This document shows, in pieces, positions 8,912-16,891 of a DNA stretch of 64,000 nucleotides. The translations under genes and the position numbers were made by a program. The stretch lies in contig JAEEZS010000071.1 in the NCBI GenBank assembly GCA_016291905.1, positions 25,601-89,600 of the forward strand, in the 5' to 3' direction. The notes under the pieces are model-generated. The model made no database searches. It was not told where the DNA came from and saw only the letters and a program-made list of their open reading frames with translations. The stretch comes from Bacteroidaceae bacterium (GTDB taxonomy: Bacteria; Bacteroidota; Bacteroidia; Bacteroidales; Bacteroidaceae). Within the stretch, counting starts at the first letter, position 1. Every line of letters starts with the position of its first letter.

Positions 8912-10159
8912 ATGGCAAAGATAAAACCCTTCCGTGGCATTCGCCCGCCCAAAAACTTGGTCGAGAAGGTAGAGAGCCGTCCCTATGACGTGCTCGATAG
9001 CGACGAAGCCCGTGCCGAGGCCGAGGGCAACCCCATGAGTCTCTACCACATCATCCGTCCCGAAATCGACTTCCCCGTCGGCACCGACGAGCACGACCCC
9101 CGCGTCTATCCCAAGGCTGCCGAGAACTTCCAGAAGTTCCAGGACAACGGCTGGCTTGTGCAGGACGACAAGGAGAACTACTACATCTACGCCCAGACGA
9201 TGGGTACGCACACGCAGTACGGCCTTGTGGTCTGCGCTTATGTCGATGATTACATGAACGGCGTCATCAAGAAGCACGAGCTTACCCGTGCCGACAAGGA
9301 GGAGGACCGCATGAAGCACGTCCGCATCAACAACGCCAACGTCGAGCCCGTCTTCTTCGCTTTCCCCGACAATGCTGTTCTTGACGCCCTCGTCAGCCGC
9401 TATGCTGCTACCGAGCCCGAGTACGACTTCATCGCTCCCATCGACGGCTTCGGCCACAAGTTCTGGATTATCAACGACGATGCCGACATCCGCACCATTA
9501 CCGAGGAATTTGCCAAGATGCCCAGCCTATACATCGCTGACGGCCATCACCGCTCGGCTGCCGCTGCCCGTGTCTGCGCCGAGAAAGCCCAGCAGAATCC
9601 TAACCATCGTGGCGACGAGGAGTACAATTACTTCATGGCCGTCTGCTTCCCCGCTGGCCAGCTCACCATCTTCGACCTCAACCGCGTTGTCCGCGACCTC
9701 AACGGCCTTACCCCTGCCCAGTTCCTCGACAAGGTGAGCGAGGGCTTCGTGGTAGAGAAGAAGGGCAAGGAGATTTACAAACCCGCCTTCCTGCACAACT
9801 TCAGCCTCTATCTCGAGGGTGAGTGGTACAGCCTGACGGCTCGTCCCGGCACCTACGACGACAACGACCCCATCGGCGTGCTCGACGTCTCCATCTGCAG
9901 CGACCTCATCCTGCACGGTATCCTCGGCATTGGCGATCTCCGCAAGGACAAGCGCATCGACTTCGTGGGCGGCATCCGCGGCTTGGGCGAACTGCAGCGG
10001 CGCGTCGACAGCGGCGAAATGAAGGTAGCCATCGCCCTTTATCCCGTCACCATGAAGCAGCTCATGACCATTGCCGACACCGGCAACATCATGCCCCCCA
10101 AGACCACGTGGTTCGAGCCCAAGCTCCGCTCAGGGCTGGTGATACACAAATTATCCTAA
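8912..10159 (+). CDS. DUF1015 family protein of the serine operon
   Basis: A 415-residue cytosolic protein of the DUF1015 family, full length. It starts KIKPFRGIRPPKNLVEKVESRPYDV, the usual family opening, and carries the invariant-looking YIADGHHRSAAAA (DGHHR at residues 210-214). The DGHHR signature recalls ParB/Srx-fold serine kinases of the SbnI/SerK type. It lies 37 bp behind serA in the same operon, and no separate phosphoserine phosphatase (serB) is present in this window. A role in the last step of serine synthesis or in serine/phosphoserine interconversion is therefore a reasonable inference, but the reaction is not shown by the sequence. Confidence 0.85.
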   Translation: MAKIKPFRGIRPPKNLVEKVESRPYDVLDSDEARAEAEGNPMSLYHIIRPEIDFPVGTDEHDPRVYPKAAENFQKFQDNGWLVQDDKENYYIYAQTMGTHTQYGLVVCAYVDDYMNGVIKKHELTRADKEEDRMKHVRINNANVEPVFFAFPDNAVLDALVSRYAATEPEYDFIAPIDGFGHKFWIINDDADIRTITEEFAKMPSLYIADGHHRSAAAARVCAEKAQQNPNHRGDEEYNYFMAVCFPAGQLTIFDLNRVVRDLNGLTPAQFLDKVSEGFVVEKKGKEIYKPAFLHNFSLYLEGEWYSLTARPGTYDDNDPIGVLDVSICSDLILHGILGIGDLRKDKRIDFVGGIRGLGELQRRVDSGEMKVAIALYPVTMKQLMTIADTGNIMPPKTTWFEPKLRSGLVIHKLS

Positions 10160-10163
10160 GGCG

Positions 10164-10319
10164 TAGTTAAGAGTTAAGAATTTTTTAGTTAAGAGTTAAG
10201 AATTAAGAGTTAAGAAAAAAGTCCCGTACGCTGCATTCAGATTCCAAAGCTATTTTTCTTAATTCTTAACTCTTAATTCTTAACTCCCCTAACTCTTAAC
10301 TCTTCATTTTTAACTTAAG
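10164..10319. repeat. Large hairpin built from heptamer repeats
   Basis: The left arm (about 10164-10220) repeats TTAAGAG/TTAAGAA and the right arm (about 10250-10319) repeats the complement CTCTTAA/TTCTTAA, each with a 7-bp period. The arms can pair as a very long AT-rich stem around a roughly 30-base loop. It fills the gap between the DUF1015 gene and the YigZ-like gene and may end the upstream transcript. It resembles the element at 44799-44895 in design but not in unit sequence. Confidence 0.85.
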
Positions 10320-10324
10320 AAGCA

Positions 10325-10918
10325 ATGGACACTTTCAAGACCATAGCCGGCCGATCAGAAGGAACTTACTCCCAGTTGCGCAGTAAGTTCCTTGCCTTTG
10401 CTGCCCCTGTGCGGACGGTGGACGAGGCCATGGCCTTCGTCTCCTCCATCCAGAAGGAGTACTACGATGCGCGGCACGTTTGCTACGCCTACATGCTGGG
10501 TGCCGCTCGTGACGTCTTCCGCGCTAACGACAATGGCGAGCCTTCCGGCACCGCAGGCAAGCCCATACTGGGGCAGATTAACTCGGGTGAACTGACGGAC
10601 ATCGTGATTGCCGTCGTGCGCTACTTCGGAGGCATTAAGCTGGGCACCTCGGGGCTTATCCAAGCCTATAAGGCTGCTGCAGCCGAAGCCATCGCCGCAG
10701 CCGAGGTGATAGAGAAAACGGTGGACGAGACGCTACACATCAGTTTCGATTACTTGCTTATGAACGACGTCATGCGTATCGTCAAGGAGGAGAGCCCTAC
10801 GGTCGTTGCCCAGACGTTTGACAACCTCTGCACCATGACCCTCGTCCAGCGCGCCTCCCTCATGCCCCGCCTCCGCGCCCGCCTCGAAAACCTCCGCGAG
10901 GTCACCATCGAGGGGTAA
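10325..10918 (+). CDS. YigZ/IMPACT family protein
   Basis: A 197-residue member of the UPF0029/IMPACT family (E. coli YigZ). The N-terminal IMPACT domain has the family signatures YYDARHVCYAYMLG, DNGEPSGTAGKPIL and VVRYFGGIKLGTSGLIQAY, followed by a smaller ferredoxin-like C-terminal domain. In eukaryotes IMPACT proteins act on translation control; the bacterial function is not established, so none is assigned. The start ATG follows directly after the heptamer hairpin. The gene stands alone between the serine operon and the ECF sigma gene, and no promoter match was verified. Confidence 0.9.
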   Translation: MDTFKTIAGRSEGTYSQLRSKFLAFAAPVRTVDEAMAFVSSIQKEYYDARHVCYAYMLGAARDVFRANDNGEPSGTAGKPILGQINSGELTDIVIAVVRYFGGIKLGTSGLIQAYKAAAAEAIAAAEVIEKTVDETLHISFDYLLMNDVMRIVKEESPTVVAQTFDNLCTMTLVQRASLMPRLRARLENLREVTIEG

Positions 10919-11064
10919 AGGCTGCCTCTGTTTTTTTCGGTCTTTTCTTTCTCCTATATTATTATTCCCCTAATTCGTCCATAATTGAAAAAAGTTATCG
11001 TTTTGCTTAGTTTTTGAGTTCGCTGAACCGTCCTTGTGAAAAAGACCGAAAAGAGAGTCGGATT

Positions 11065-11565
11065 ATGACCAAAGAGAAGTTTGAAGAAATCTATCGTCGG
11101 CATTATCCCGCCATGTACCGTTTGGCCAGGACTATTCTCTATGATGCTGACGACAGCAAGGACGTGGTGAGCGAAGTCTTCACCCGATTGCTTCGTGAGA
11201 ACATCGCTCCGCAAGAAGACAAAATCGAGGGCTATCTCATGACTGGAGTCCGCAACAAATGTCGCGATGTGCTTAGCCATAAGGACGCACGCGAACGCGT
11301 CCAGAAACTCTATCTCGCAGAGATGATGCCGAAGCAAGTGGTTTTCATTCCTGATGACGACCGTCTGGAACGGCTGATGCAGTTTGTTGAAACCCGTCTT
11401 TCGCCACTCAGCCAGCAGATATTCCGTCTGAGATTCCTCGAGGAGATGACCTACGACGAGGTTTCACAAGCAGTCGGCGTGAGCAAAGTCACCATCTATA
11501 ATCACCTCTCGCAGTCGCTTCGGCAAATCAATGAGTATTTCAGTAAAGAAACCGCAAAACGATAA
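11065..11565 (+). CDS. ECF-type RNA polymerase sigma factor
   Basis: A 166-residue extracytoplasmic-function sigma factor. Region 2 is MTKEKFEEIYRRHYPAMYRLARTILYDADDSKDVVSEVFTRL, and region 4 contains LSPLSQQIFRLRFLEEMTYDEVSQAVGVSKVTIYNHLSQSLRQI, a helix-turn-helix for -35 binding. The ATG at 11065 is preferred over an upstream in-frame ATG at 11014 because region 2 starts immediately after it. It is followed by a FecR-like gene and a TonB-dependent receptor in tight order (5-bp gap, then a 4-bp overlap), the standard cell-surface signalling arrangement in Bacteroidota in which the sigma factor is held by the membrane anti-sigma until the receptor engages its ligand. Confidence 0.92.
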   Translation: MTKEKFEEIYRRHYPAMYRLARTILYDADDSKDVVSEVFTRLLRENIAPQEDKIEGYLMTGVRNKCRDVLSHKDARERVQKLYLAEMMPKQVVFIPDDDRLERLMQFVETRLSPLSQQIFRLRFLEEMTYDEVSQAVGVSKVTIYNHLSQSLRQINEYFSKETAKR

Positions 11566-11570
11566 CCATT

Positions 11571-12266
11571 ATGGAACAGCAAGACAAAATTCATCTCCTG
11601 CTATCCCTGCAGGAACACCCCGAAAACTACACCGACGAGCAGATTACCGCCCTGCTTGCCGACGATCCCGAACTGGCAGAGCTGGCGGAACAGCTCGCCC
11701 TCACCAAGCGAGCCTTCGCCAAGCGTGAGGCTGAGCATGAACAGATTCCCTTGGACGACCTTTGGGAACAGTTTGCTGAAGAGCATGCCGACGAATTTGA
11801 TACACCTTCATTGGCACAGCAGCCCCGTGCTACTCGCATTCCTCTCTTCGGCTCACAAACGAGGAAGATTGCTGCGGCATTCATCGGCGTCATCCTCTCA
11901 GCCGGTATTGCATTCGCAGCTATTTATGTGGCGCGGAACGCCAGCCGTCCCACTCCTCAGACAGTCCCTTCGGAAAAGCCCCTGCCCACAAAGCCCGCAA
12001 CGGCACATCCCACGGATACCATCGGGTCCGACACCACCGTAACGACTCAGCCCATTGTGTTCGACAATGTCACGCTGGAGAAGATGCTGCCTGAGATAGC
12101 TGCATATTATCAGGCCGAGGTCGTGTTCACGAACGACGATGCACGCCAGCTGCGCTTCTATTTTGTGTGGCGGCACGAAGAAACGCTTGAGCACGTGCTC
12201 AATCGCCTGAACCGTTTTGAGAGCATTAACCTGGAATTACGGGACAAAAAGATTATGGTGAAATGA
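11571..12266 (+). CDS. FecR-like transmembrane anti-sigma factor, compact form
   Basis: A 231-residue protein with an N-terminal acidic, helical cytoplasmic part (1-95), one transmembrane helix at about residues 100-121, a Pro/Thr-rich linker (125-160), and a C-terminal domain beginning FDNVTLEKMLPEIAAYYQAEVVF and ending ELRDKKIMVK. The last part matches the STN-like domain (DUF4974 type) found at the end of Bacteroidota FecR proteins. The central FecR beta domain of typical family members, usually over 300 residues long, is missing. Position between ECF sigma and receptor supports the anti-sigma role. That the short form still senses the receptor through the C-terminal domain is inference. 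Confidence 0.75.
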   Translation: MEQQDKIHLLLSLQEHPENYTDEQITALLADDPELAELAEQLALTKRAFAKREAEHEQIPLDDLWEQFAEEHADEFDTPSLAQQPRATRIPLFGSQTRKIAAAFIGVILSAGIAFAAIYVARNASRPTPQTVPSEKPLPTKPATAHPTDTIGSDTTVTTQPIVFDNVTLEKMLPEIAAYYQAEVVFTNDDARQLRFYFVWRHEETLEHVLNRLNRFESINLELRDKKIMVK

Positions 12267-14830
12267 ACATGAAACGGACCTTCTGCTTCCTTCTCTGCTG
12301 TAGTCTCGTCCTCGTGGCACAGGCACAGCGCATCACGTGCGAGTTTGATGATGTTTCGATGAGCGAGGCCTTGCGCCAGCTGACGCACCAGTCCCGCGAC
12401 TACACCATCAGTTTTCTCTATAACGAGCTGGAGGACTTCCGCGTCACCACCTCCATTCAGAACAAGACCCTCCCCGATGCCATCCGTCAGATGATAGGCT
12501 TCTATCCCGTCCACGTTACCGTCGATGGCAGGGAAATCATTGTGGAGTGTCCGCAGAAGACCGCCTCCCGCTACAAGGGCACCATCATCGATGAGTTGGG
12601 CGAGCCCGTAGCCTACGCCAACATCGCCCTGCTCTCGTCCGAGGACTCCACGCTGCTGACGGGCGGCGTGTCCAACGAAAGCGGCCTCTTCGTCATCCCC
12701 TGCGAACAGCATCCCGTCCTCGCCCGCATCTCCTATGTTGGCTACAAGTCCATTTTCATGCCTTGCCACACTACCGACCTCGGCACCATTCAGTTGCAGC
12801 CGGACAACTATACCCTAAATGGTGTGACGGTGAAGGGCGAACGGCCCAAGGTGGAGCTAAAGGGCAATTCTCTGATTATGAATGTGGAGGGTACGGTGAT
12901 GGAGCGGCTTGGAACGGCAGAGGATGTGCTTTCGCGTGTACCGACTATTTCCGTAAAAGGCGAGACCTTTGAAATCTTAGGAAAAGGCGTACCACTCATC
13001 TATATCAACAACCGCAAAGTAACCGACTTGAATGAATTGAAGAATTTGCGTTCAGACAACATAAAGAGTGTTGAAGTGATACAAAATCCGGGCGTTCGCT
13101 ATAATGCGTCGGTTAATGCCGTCATTATCATCCACACGAAACGACCAGCCGGCGATGGATTAGGTACAGAACTAACATCATGGAGCCGCAAGGGACATGG
13201 CTATGCAAACAATGATCGTATTAACCTGACCTATCGAACAGGCGGGCTGGAATTGTTTGCCAACCTTTTCGGCGCTTATAATAAGAGATGGAGCCGGAGT
13301 GAGTTTGAGCAGACCGTCTTTGCTGACACGCTGTGGGTTATCACCAATCGGCATAAGGAAAACGTCAGCAATCCTTTCTTTGAGGGACGCATGGGCTTTA
13401 ACTACCAACTGAATGACAACAACTCTTTTGGCGGATTCTATCAGAACACATACGACTACGTAAAGACATCGGGTGAATATGACGATGGCCTGCAAGCTAA
13501 CGGTATCATGTACGACCACCTACATAACAGCAGCATCGGCACAGCCGAAGGTGCCCCTAACCACCAGGTAAACATCTACTATATGGGAAAGGTCGGCCAG
13601 CTTAGCATAGACTTCAACGCAGACTACTCTTTCCGGAATCAACGCAATCGCAACCAGCAGCAGGAGCTGAGCGAAGAATATGAAGACCGCGACGTGAACA
13701 CCTATAATCTGACGCACAGCAAGCTGATGGCCGAGAAACTCTTTGTGAGTCATCCCCTGTGGAAGGGAGAGATTGAAATCGGCGAAGAATATACTCATAC
13801 CCGCTGGAATAGCAGCTTTGAAAATAAAGAGGGTTATATTGCCAACAGCGACAACGAACAGCATGAGCAGGCTATCGCCCCATTCATGGAACTGCGGCAA
13901 CATGTAGGAAACTTTCAGCTATCGGCGGGGCTTCGTTACGAGCATGTGGAGTCGGAATACTATGTAAGCGGCATACGCCGAGACGAACAATGCCGCACCT
14001 ATGACGATTTCTTCCCGTCAGTATCTGCATCCACATCCATTAAGAACGTTCTGCTATCCTTCAGCTATTCCAAGCGTGCCACGCGCCCATCATACTGGCA
14101 GTTAAGCAGCGATGTCATCTATGAGAATCGTTTAAACTGGCAAACTGGCAATCCCTACCTGAAACCCGTCAAGTATCACAATACTAGCGCTATGGCCATG
14201 TGGAAATGGCTTTTCCTGAGTGCCAACTTCTCCCATTGTGTTGACCCTATACTCTACACGGCGGGCAGTTTAGAGAATGACAGTAAGGTGAACCTTGTGA
14301 CATACAAAAACTACGACCATGCCGATTGGCTCACCATCACGCTTGGGGCACAAAAGGATGTCCGCCTGACAGACAATGCCACATGGACACCCCAGTATAA
14401 TGTCTCCCTGATGAAGCCGTGGTTCCAGACAGAGTTTCTGGGTGAGCAGAAGCGTTTCAACCATCCTATGTTGGTGCTGCAATTGGGCAACATCATTACG
14501 CTGCCTCACGACTGGCTCCTTCAAGCAGATTTCAACATGCACACTTACGGCTACCAGCAGAACGTCTGGCTCAACTGCACAAACTCCATTCTATCTCTTA
14601 GTGCCAGCAAAGACTTTTTCAATCGTCATCTCAACATCAAACTCTCAGGCAACGACCTCTTCAACGGAGGTATTAATCGCATCACGCTTTACAGCAACCG
14701 CATGATGTTCCGCAAGATGGAGGACAATGATTCCCGCTGCGTGACACTCTCACTACGCTACCGCTTCAATGTCACGCCCTCCAAATATAAAGGTACGGGC
14801 GCCGGTAATGCAGAAAAGAACAGATTGTAG
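12263..14830 (+). CDS. TonB-dependent outer-membrane receptor with STN domain
   Basis: An 855-residue outer-membrane protein: signal peptide (about 1-21), STN signalling domain (about 22-100, ITCEFDDVSMSEALRQLTHQ), a carboxypeptidase-regulatory-like beta sandwich (about 108-190), a plug-like region (about 200-300, VEDVLSRVPTISVKG-type sequence), and a long beta-barrel of the OMP_b-brl_3 type ending near the C-terminus. The ATGA overlap with the FecR-like gene (start 12263, upstream stop 12266) indicates translational coupling. The STN domain is the part that contacts the anti-sigma in signalling receptors. No SusD-like gene follows, so this is not a SusCD glycan pair; the ligand is unknown. 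Confidence 0.88.
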   Translation: MNMKRTFCFLLCCSLVLVAQAQRITCEFDDVSMSEALRQLTHQSRDYTISFLYNELEDFRVTTSIQNKTLPDAIRQMIGFYPVHVTVDGREIIVECPQKTASRYKGTIIDELGEPVAYANIALLSSEDSTLLTGGVSNESGLFVIPCEQHPVLARISYVGYKSIFMPCHTTDLGTIQLQPDNYTLNGVTVKGERPKVELKGNSLIMNVEGTVMERLGTAEDVLSRVPTISVKGETFEILGKGVPLIYINNRKVTDLNELKNLRSDNIKSVEVIQNPGVRYNASVNAVIIIHTKRPAGDGLGTELTSWSRKGHGYANNDRINLTYRTGGLELFANLFGAYNKRWSRSEFEQTVFADTLWVITNRHKENVSNPFFEGRMGFNYQLNDNNSFGGFYQNTYDYVKTSGEYDDGLQANGIMYDHLHNSSIGTAEGAPNHQVNIYYMGKVGQLSIDFNADYSFRNQRNRNQQQELSEEYEDRDVNTYNLTHSKLMAEKLFVSHPLWKGEIEIGEEYTHTRWNSSFENKEGYIANSDNEQHEQAIAPFMELRQHVGNFQLSAGLRYEHVESEYYVSGIRRDEQCRTYDDFFPSVSASTSIKNVLLSFSYSKRATRPSYWQLSSDVIYENRLNWQTGNPYLKPVKYHNTSAMAMWKWLFLSANFSHCVDPILYTAGSLENDSKVNLVTYKNYDHADWLTITLGAQKDVRLTDNATWTPQYNVSLMKPWFQTEFLGEQKRFNHPMLVLQLGNIITLPHDWLLQADFNMHTYGYQQNVWLNCTNSILSLSASKDFFNRHLNIKLSGNDLFNGGINRITLYSNRMMFRKMEDNDSRCVTLSLRYRFNVTPSKYKGTGAGNAEKNRL

Positions 14831-14949
14831 GACATACCTCAAAAAGGTTTCAAGGAGTGCGAGTTTATGCGTTTTTATAGTTTTTGCGAAAAAAATGCTA
14901 ACACTTAACTTTTCCCGTCCAACGAATTGTCATATAGTGCCTTAGATGT

Positions 14950-15185
14950 GGTAAGTGTTTTGGCAACACTTACCAAACACTTACCAAACACTTACCATAC
15001 ATTTACCATACTTCTACCTCAAAGCCCGTCAACTTGCTTTAGTCGTAAGACAGAAACTGACAACCTAAATCAGCAAATCACAAACATAAATCATCGAACC
15101 ACAGATTGCTCTTTGAGTAAGGGTAAAGGTAAGTGTTAGGTAAGAGTTAGGTAAGAGTTAGGTAAGTGTTTGAACAACACTTACC
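14950..15185. repeat. Dyad of two 11-bp repeat arrays
   Basis: The left half is a perfect 10-bp hairpin (14950-14974) followed by five 11-bp units of AACACTTACCA type (14965-15018). The right half is four units of the complement, GGTAAGTGTTA type (15128-15171), ending in an equivalent hairpin (15161-15185). A further copy of GGTAAGTGTTAGCG lies near 15226. The whole forms a symmetrical element about 240 bp long after the receptor gene. No ORF across it is convincing. Confidence 0.85.
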
Positions 15186-15290
15186 TTTTCTAATTCGCTT
15201 TGTCATAGTGGGTTAAGCCGCAAAAGGTAAGTGTTAGCGTATTTTTGCGTTTTTCCCTGAAAAATGAGATGAGAAAAGGGGCAAGAGTTG

Positions 15291-15374
15291 GCGTTTGACG
15301 TCCTGCTGATAGCGTTTGATTTTATTTTGCTAGCGTTTGATTTTAATTTGCTAGCGTTTGATTCTGAGCGCGCA
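15291..15374. repeat. 21-bp tandem repeat array B (4 units)
   Basis: Four 21-bp units at 15291, 15312, 15333 and 15354, each starting GCGTTTGA. The middle two differ at one position. Located between the 11-bp dyad and the two promoter blocks. The rest of the 786-bp gap 14831-15616 contains only these repeats and promoters. Confidence 0.9.
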
Positions 15375-15399
15375 GAGTTTAACTCTACGGATGTGGAAA

Positions 15400-15431
15400 T
15401 TTGCATTTTCGTTCGGTTCACCCTATCTTTA
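15400..15431 (+). promoter_or_regulatory. Orphan copy of the repeated promoter block
   Basis: TTTG at 15400-15403, a 20-bp spacer identical to that of the next copy at 15566-15597, then TATCTTTA at 15424-15431. The last base departs from the TAnnTTTG consensus, so this copy may be weak or dead. It points toward the DMP19-like gene 186 bp away. Confidence 0.55.
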
Positions 15432-15565
15432 CCCTTCGGTTTTAGGTAGGCTTCGCCTCGGAAATAAAACTTTGTTTTGCTCTCGCTTAATCGCATTTTT
15501 GTCACTACCTTTAATCCCCTTACGGGGCTTTTAGATAGGGTTCACCTCAGAAAATTGCAAAAAAA

Positions 15566-15597
15566 TTTGCATTTTCGTTCGGTTCACCCTATCTTTG
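15566..15597 (+). promoter_or_regulatory. Promoter of the DMP19-like gene
   Basis: TTTG at 15566-15569, 20-bp spacer CATTTTCGTTCGGTTCACCC, TATCTTTG at 15590-15597, 20 bp before the ATG at 15617. Same block as at 6779-6810 and 15400-15431. Confidence 0.75.
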
Positions 15598-15616
15598 CCA
15601 ATTCAAACCATAGTGT

Positions 15617-16114
15617 ATGAAAGTCGAAATTAGTGAAGAATCGTTCCGAAAGGCTGCTGAGGAGGGCATGGATGCCTTCCTGCGGGTGATTACCGATGCC
15701 TATCTGGAAGCGCTGGGCGGCGGGCTCAGCTCCGAGGGCATGACGCGCCTTAACGGCTGGCAGCACACGCTGCTGGGCTACCGTTTCTTCCAGGAGGAGG
15801 TGATGGACGGGGGCTTCTGCCAGCTCATTCAGAACGGCTACGGACCCTACATCTTCGACAACCCCTTCGCCAAGGCCATGCGTCTGATGGGGCTGCACGA
15901 CTTTTCGAAAGCGGTGTATAAAGCCAAGAAAATCTATGATGAGAACAAGCGGGACCTGACGCGCGAGCGCACGGACGAAGAGTTCATGGCCATGTACGAG
16001 CAGTACCCGAAGTTCGATGACATTGAGGACTGGTATATCGAGAATGAAGAGGAGATAACGAAAGCTATCGCCTACTATGTGGATGAACATTTGAGTCAAT
16101 TCCTAAACGATTAA
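15617..16114 (+). CDS. DMP19/DUF4375-like protein
   Basis: A 165-residue acidic soluble protein. The central part, with GYRFFQEEVMDGGFCQLIQNGYGPYIF and FSKAVYKAKKIY, fits the DMP19 (DUF4375) family, whose Neisseria member was described as a DNA-mimic protein that relieves a transcription repressor. Family assignment is from memory of the motif pattern and the function is not transferable with confidence. The C-terminal third is rich in Glu/Asp. It has its own promoter from the repeated block and is followed 9 bp later by the NigD-like lipoprotein gene, so the two may be co-transcribed. Confidence 0.7.
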   Translation: MKVEISEESFRKAAEEGMDAFLRVITDAYLEALGGGLSSEGMTRLNGWQHTLLGYRFFQEEVMDGGFCQLIQNGYGPYIFDNPFAKAMRLMGLHDFSKAVYKAKKIYDENKRDLTRERTDEEFMAMYEQYPKFDDIEDWYIENEEEITKAIAYYVDEHLSQFLND

Positions 16115-16123
16115 AAAAAGACG

Positions 16124-16891
16124 ATGAAGAAGTTTGTTTTCGGTCTTTTGACCCTTGTGGCAGTGGCCCTGACGTCCTGCCTGCCCGACTCGCCGGGCTA
16201 TACGTACACCAGCACGTTTGCCCGTTTGGTGACCATCGACCATAATACGGTGCCCCCGCGCTTCTACTGCGACTATACGAACGAGATATTCGAGTTCGGT
16301 AATATCACCAAGGAATCCGACCTCTCGAAGTTCGGTCTTGTGGACGTGCCGCGTGCGCTAATCACGGCGACGCTCAACGTCGTGAACTACGACGCGGACT
16401 ACACGCTGGTGAGCGGCGATGCGATAGAAGTCTTTCCCGTATATAACAAGGACTTCGTAATGGACGATTCGTTCGGCCCCGTCTATGGTTTCTCGCTCCT
16501 TGAGCTGGAGAGCTCGTGGACCTACCCCTATGCTTGGGTAAGCCACGGCTATCTGAGCATAATTCCCCAAATCATGTCGGAAAAAGCCGGCGAGCACATG
16601 CTGGTGCCCGAGGGCGTCAGCAACGACACGCTCAGCTTCAGCCTTCACACGAGATATGCCACAGGCGAGACCCTGCGCGCCGACTACAGGTGCTTCGACC
16701 TCCGTACGCTGGCCGACACGGCAACGGCTGAGCCTGGCGTGAAGGCTGTCATGACTGCTATGGTGGATAAATTGAACCACACCAGCGACTCGGTGATGGT
16801 GGTGGTCGTTGCCGACTATTTGAACGTTTACCCCGACACGGTGATGAAAACAATGGTGCCGACGAACTATTTCCATTTGCGTATTGATTAA
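16124..16891 (+). CDS. NigD-like lipoprotein
   Basis: A 255-residue exported protein with a lipoprotein signal peptide (MKKFVFGLLTLVAVALTSCLP; lipobox LTSC, Cys about residue 19). The remainder is a beta-rich periplasmic domain with the pattern of Bacteroidales NigD-like proteins, which are numerous in this order and have no established biochemical role. It overlaps the next gene by 8 bp, and both probably belong to the transcript beginning upstream of the DMP19-like gene. No enzyme motif was seen. Confidence 0.75.
   Translation: MKKFVFGLLTLVAVALTSCLPDSPGYTYTSTFARLVTIDHNTVPPRFYCDYTNEIFEFGNITKESDLSKFGLVDVPRALITATLNVVNYDADYTLVSGDAIEVFPVYNKDFVMDDSFGPVYGFSLLELESSWTYPYAWVSHGYLSIIPQIMSEKAGEHMLVPEGVSNDTLSFSLHTRYATGETLRADYRCFDLRTLADTATAEPGVKAVMTAMVDKLNHTSDSVMVVVVADYLNVYPDTVMKTMVPTNYFHLRID

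Noticed and set aside
12263..14830. SusC-type glycan receptor
   Set aside because: No SusD-like gene follows and the barrel resembles the OMP_b-brl_3 group rather than SusC.
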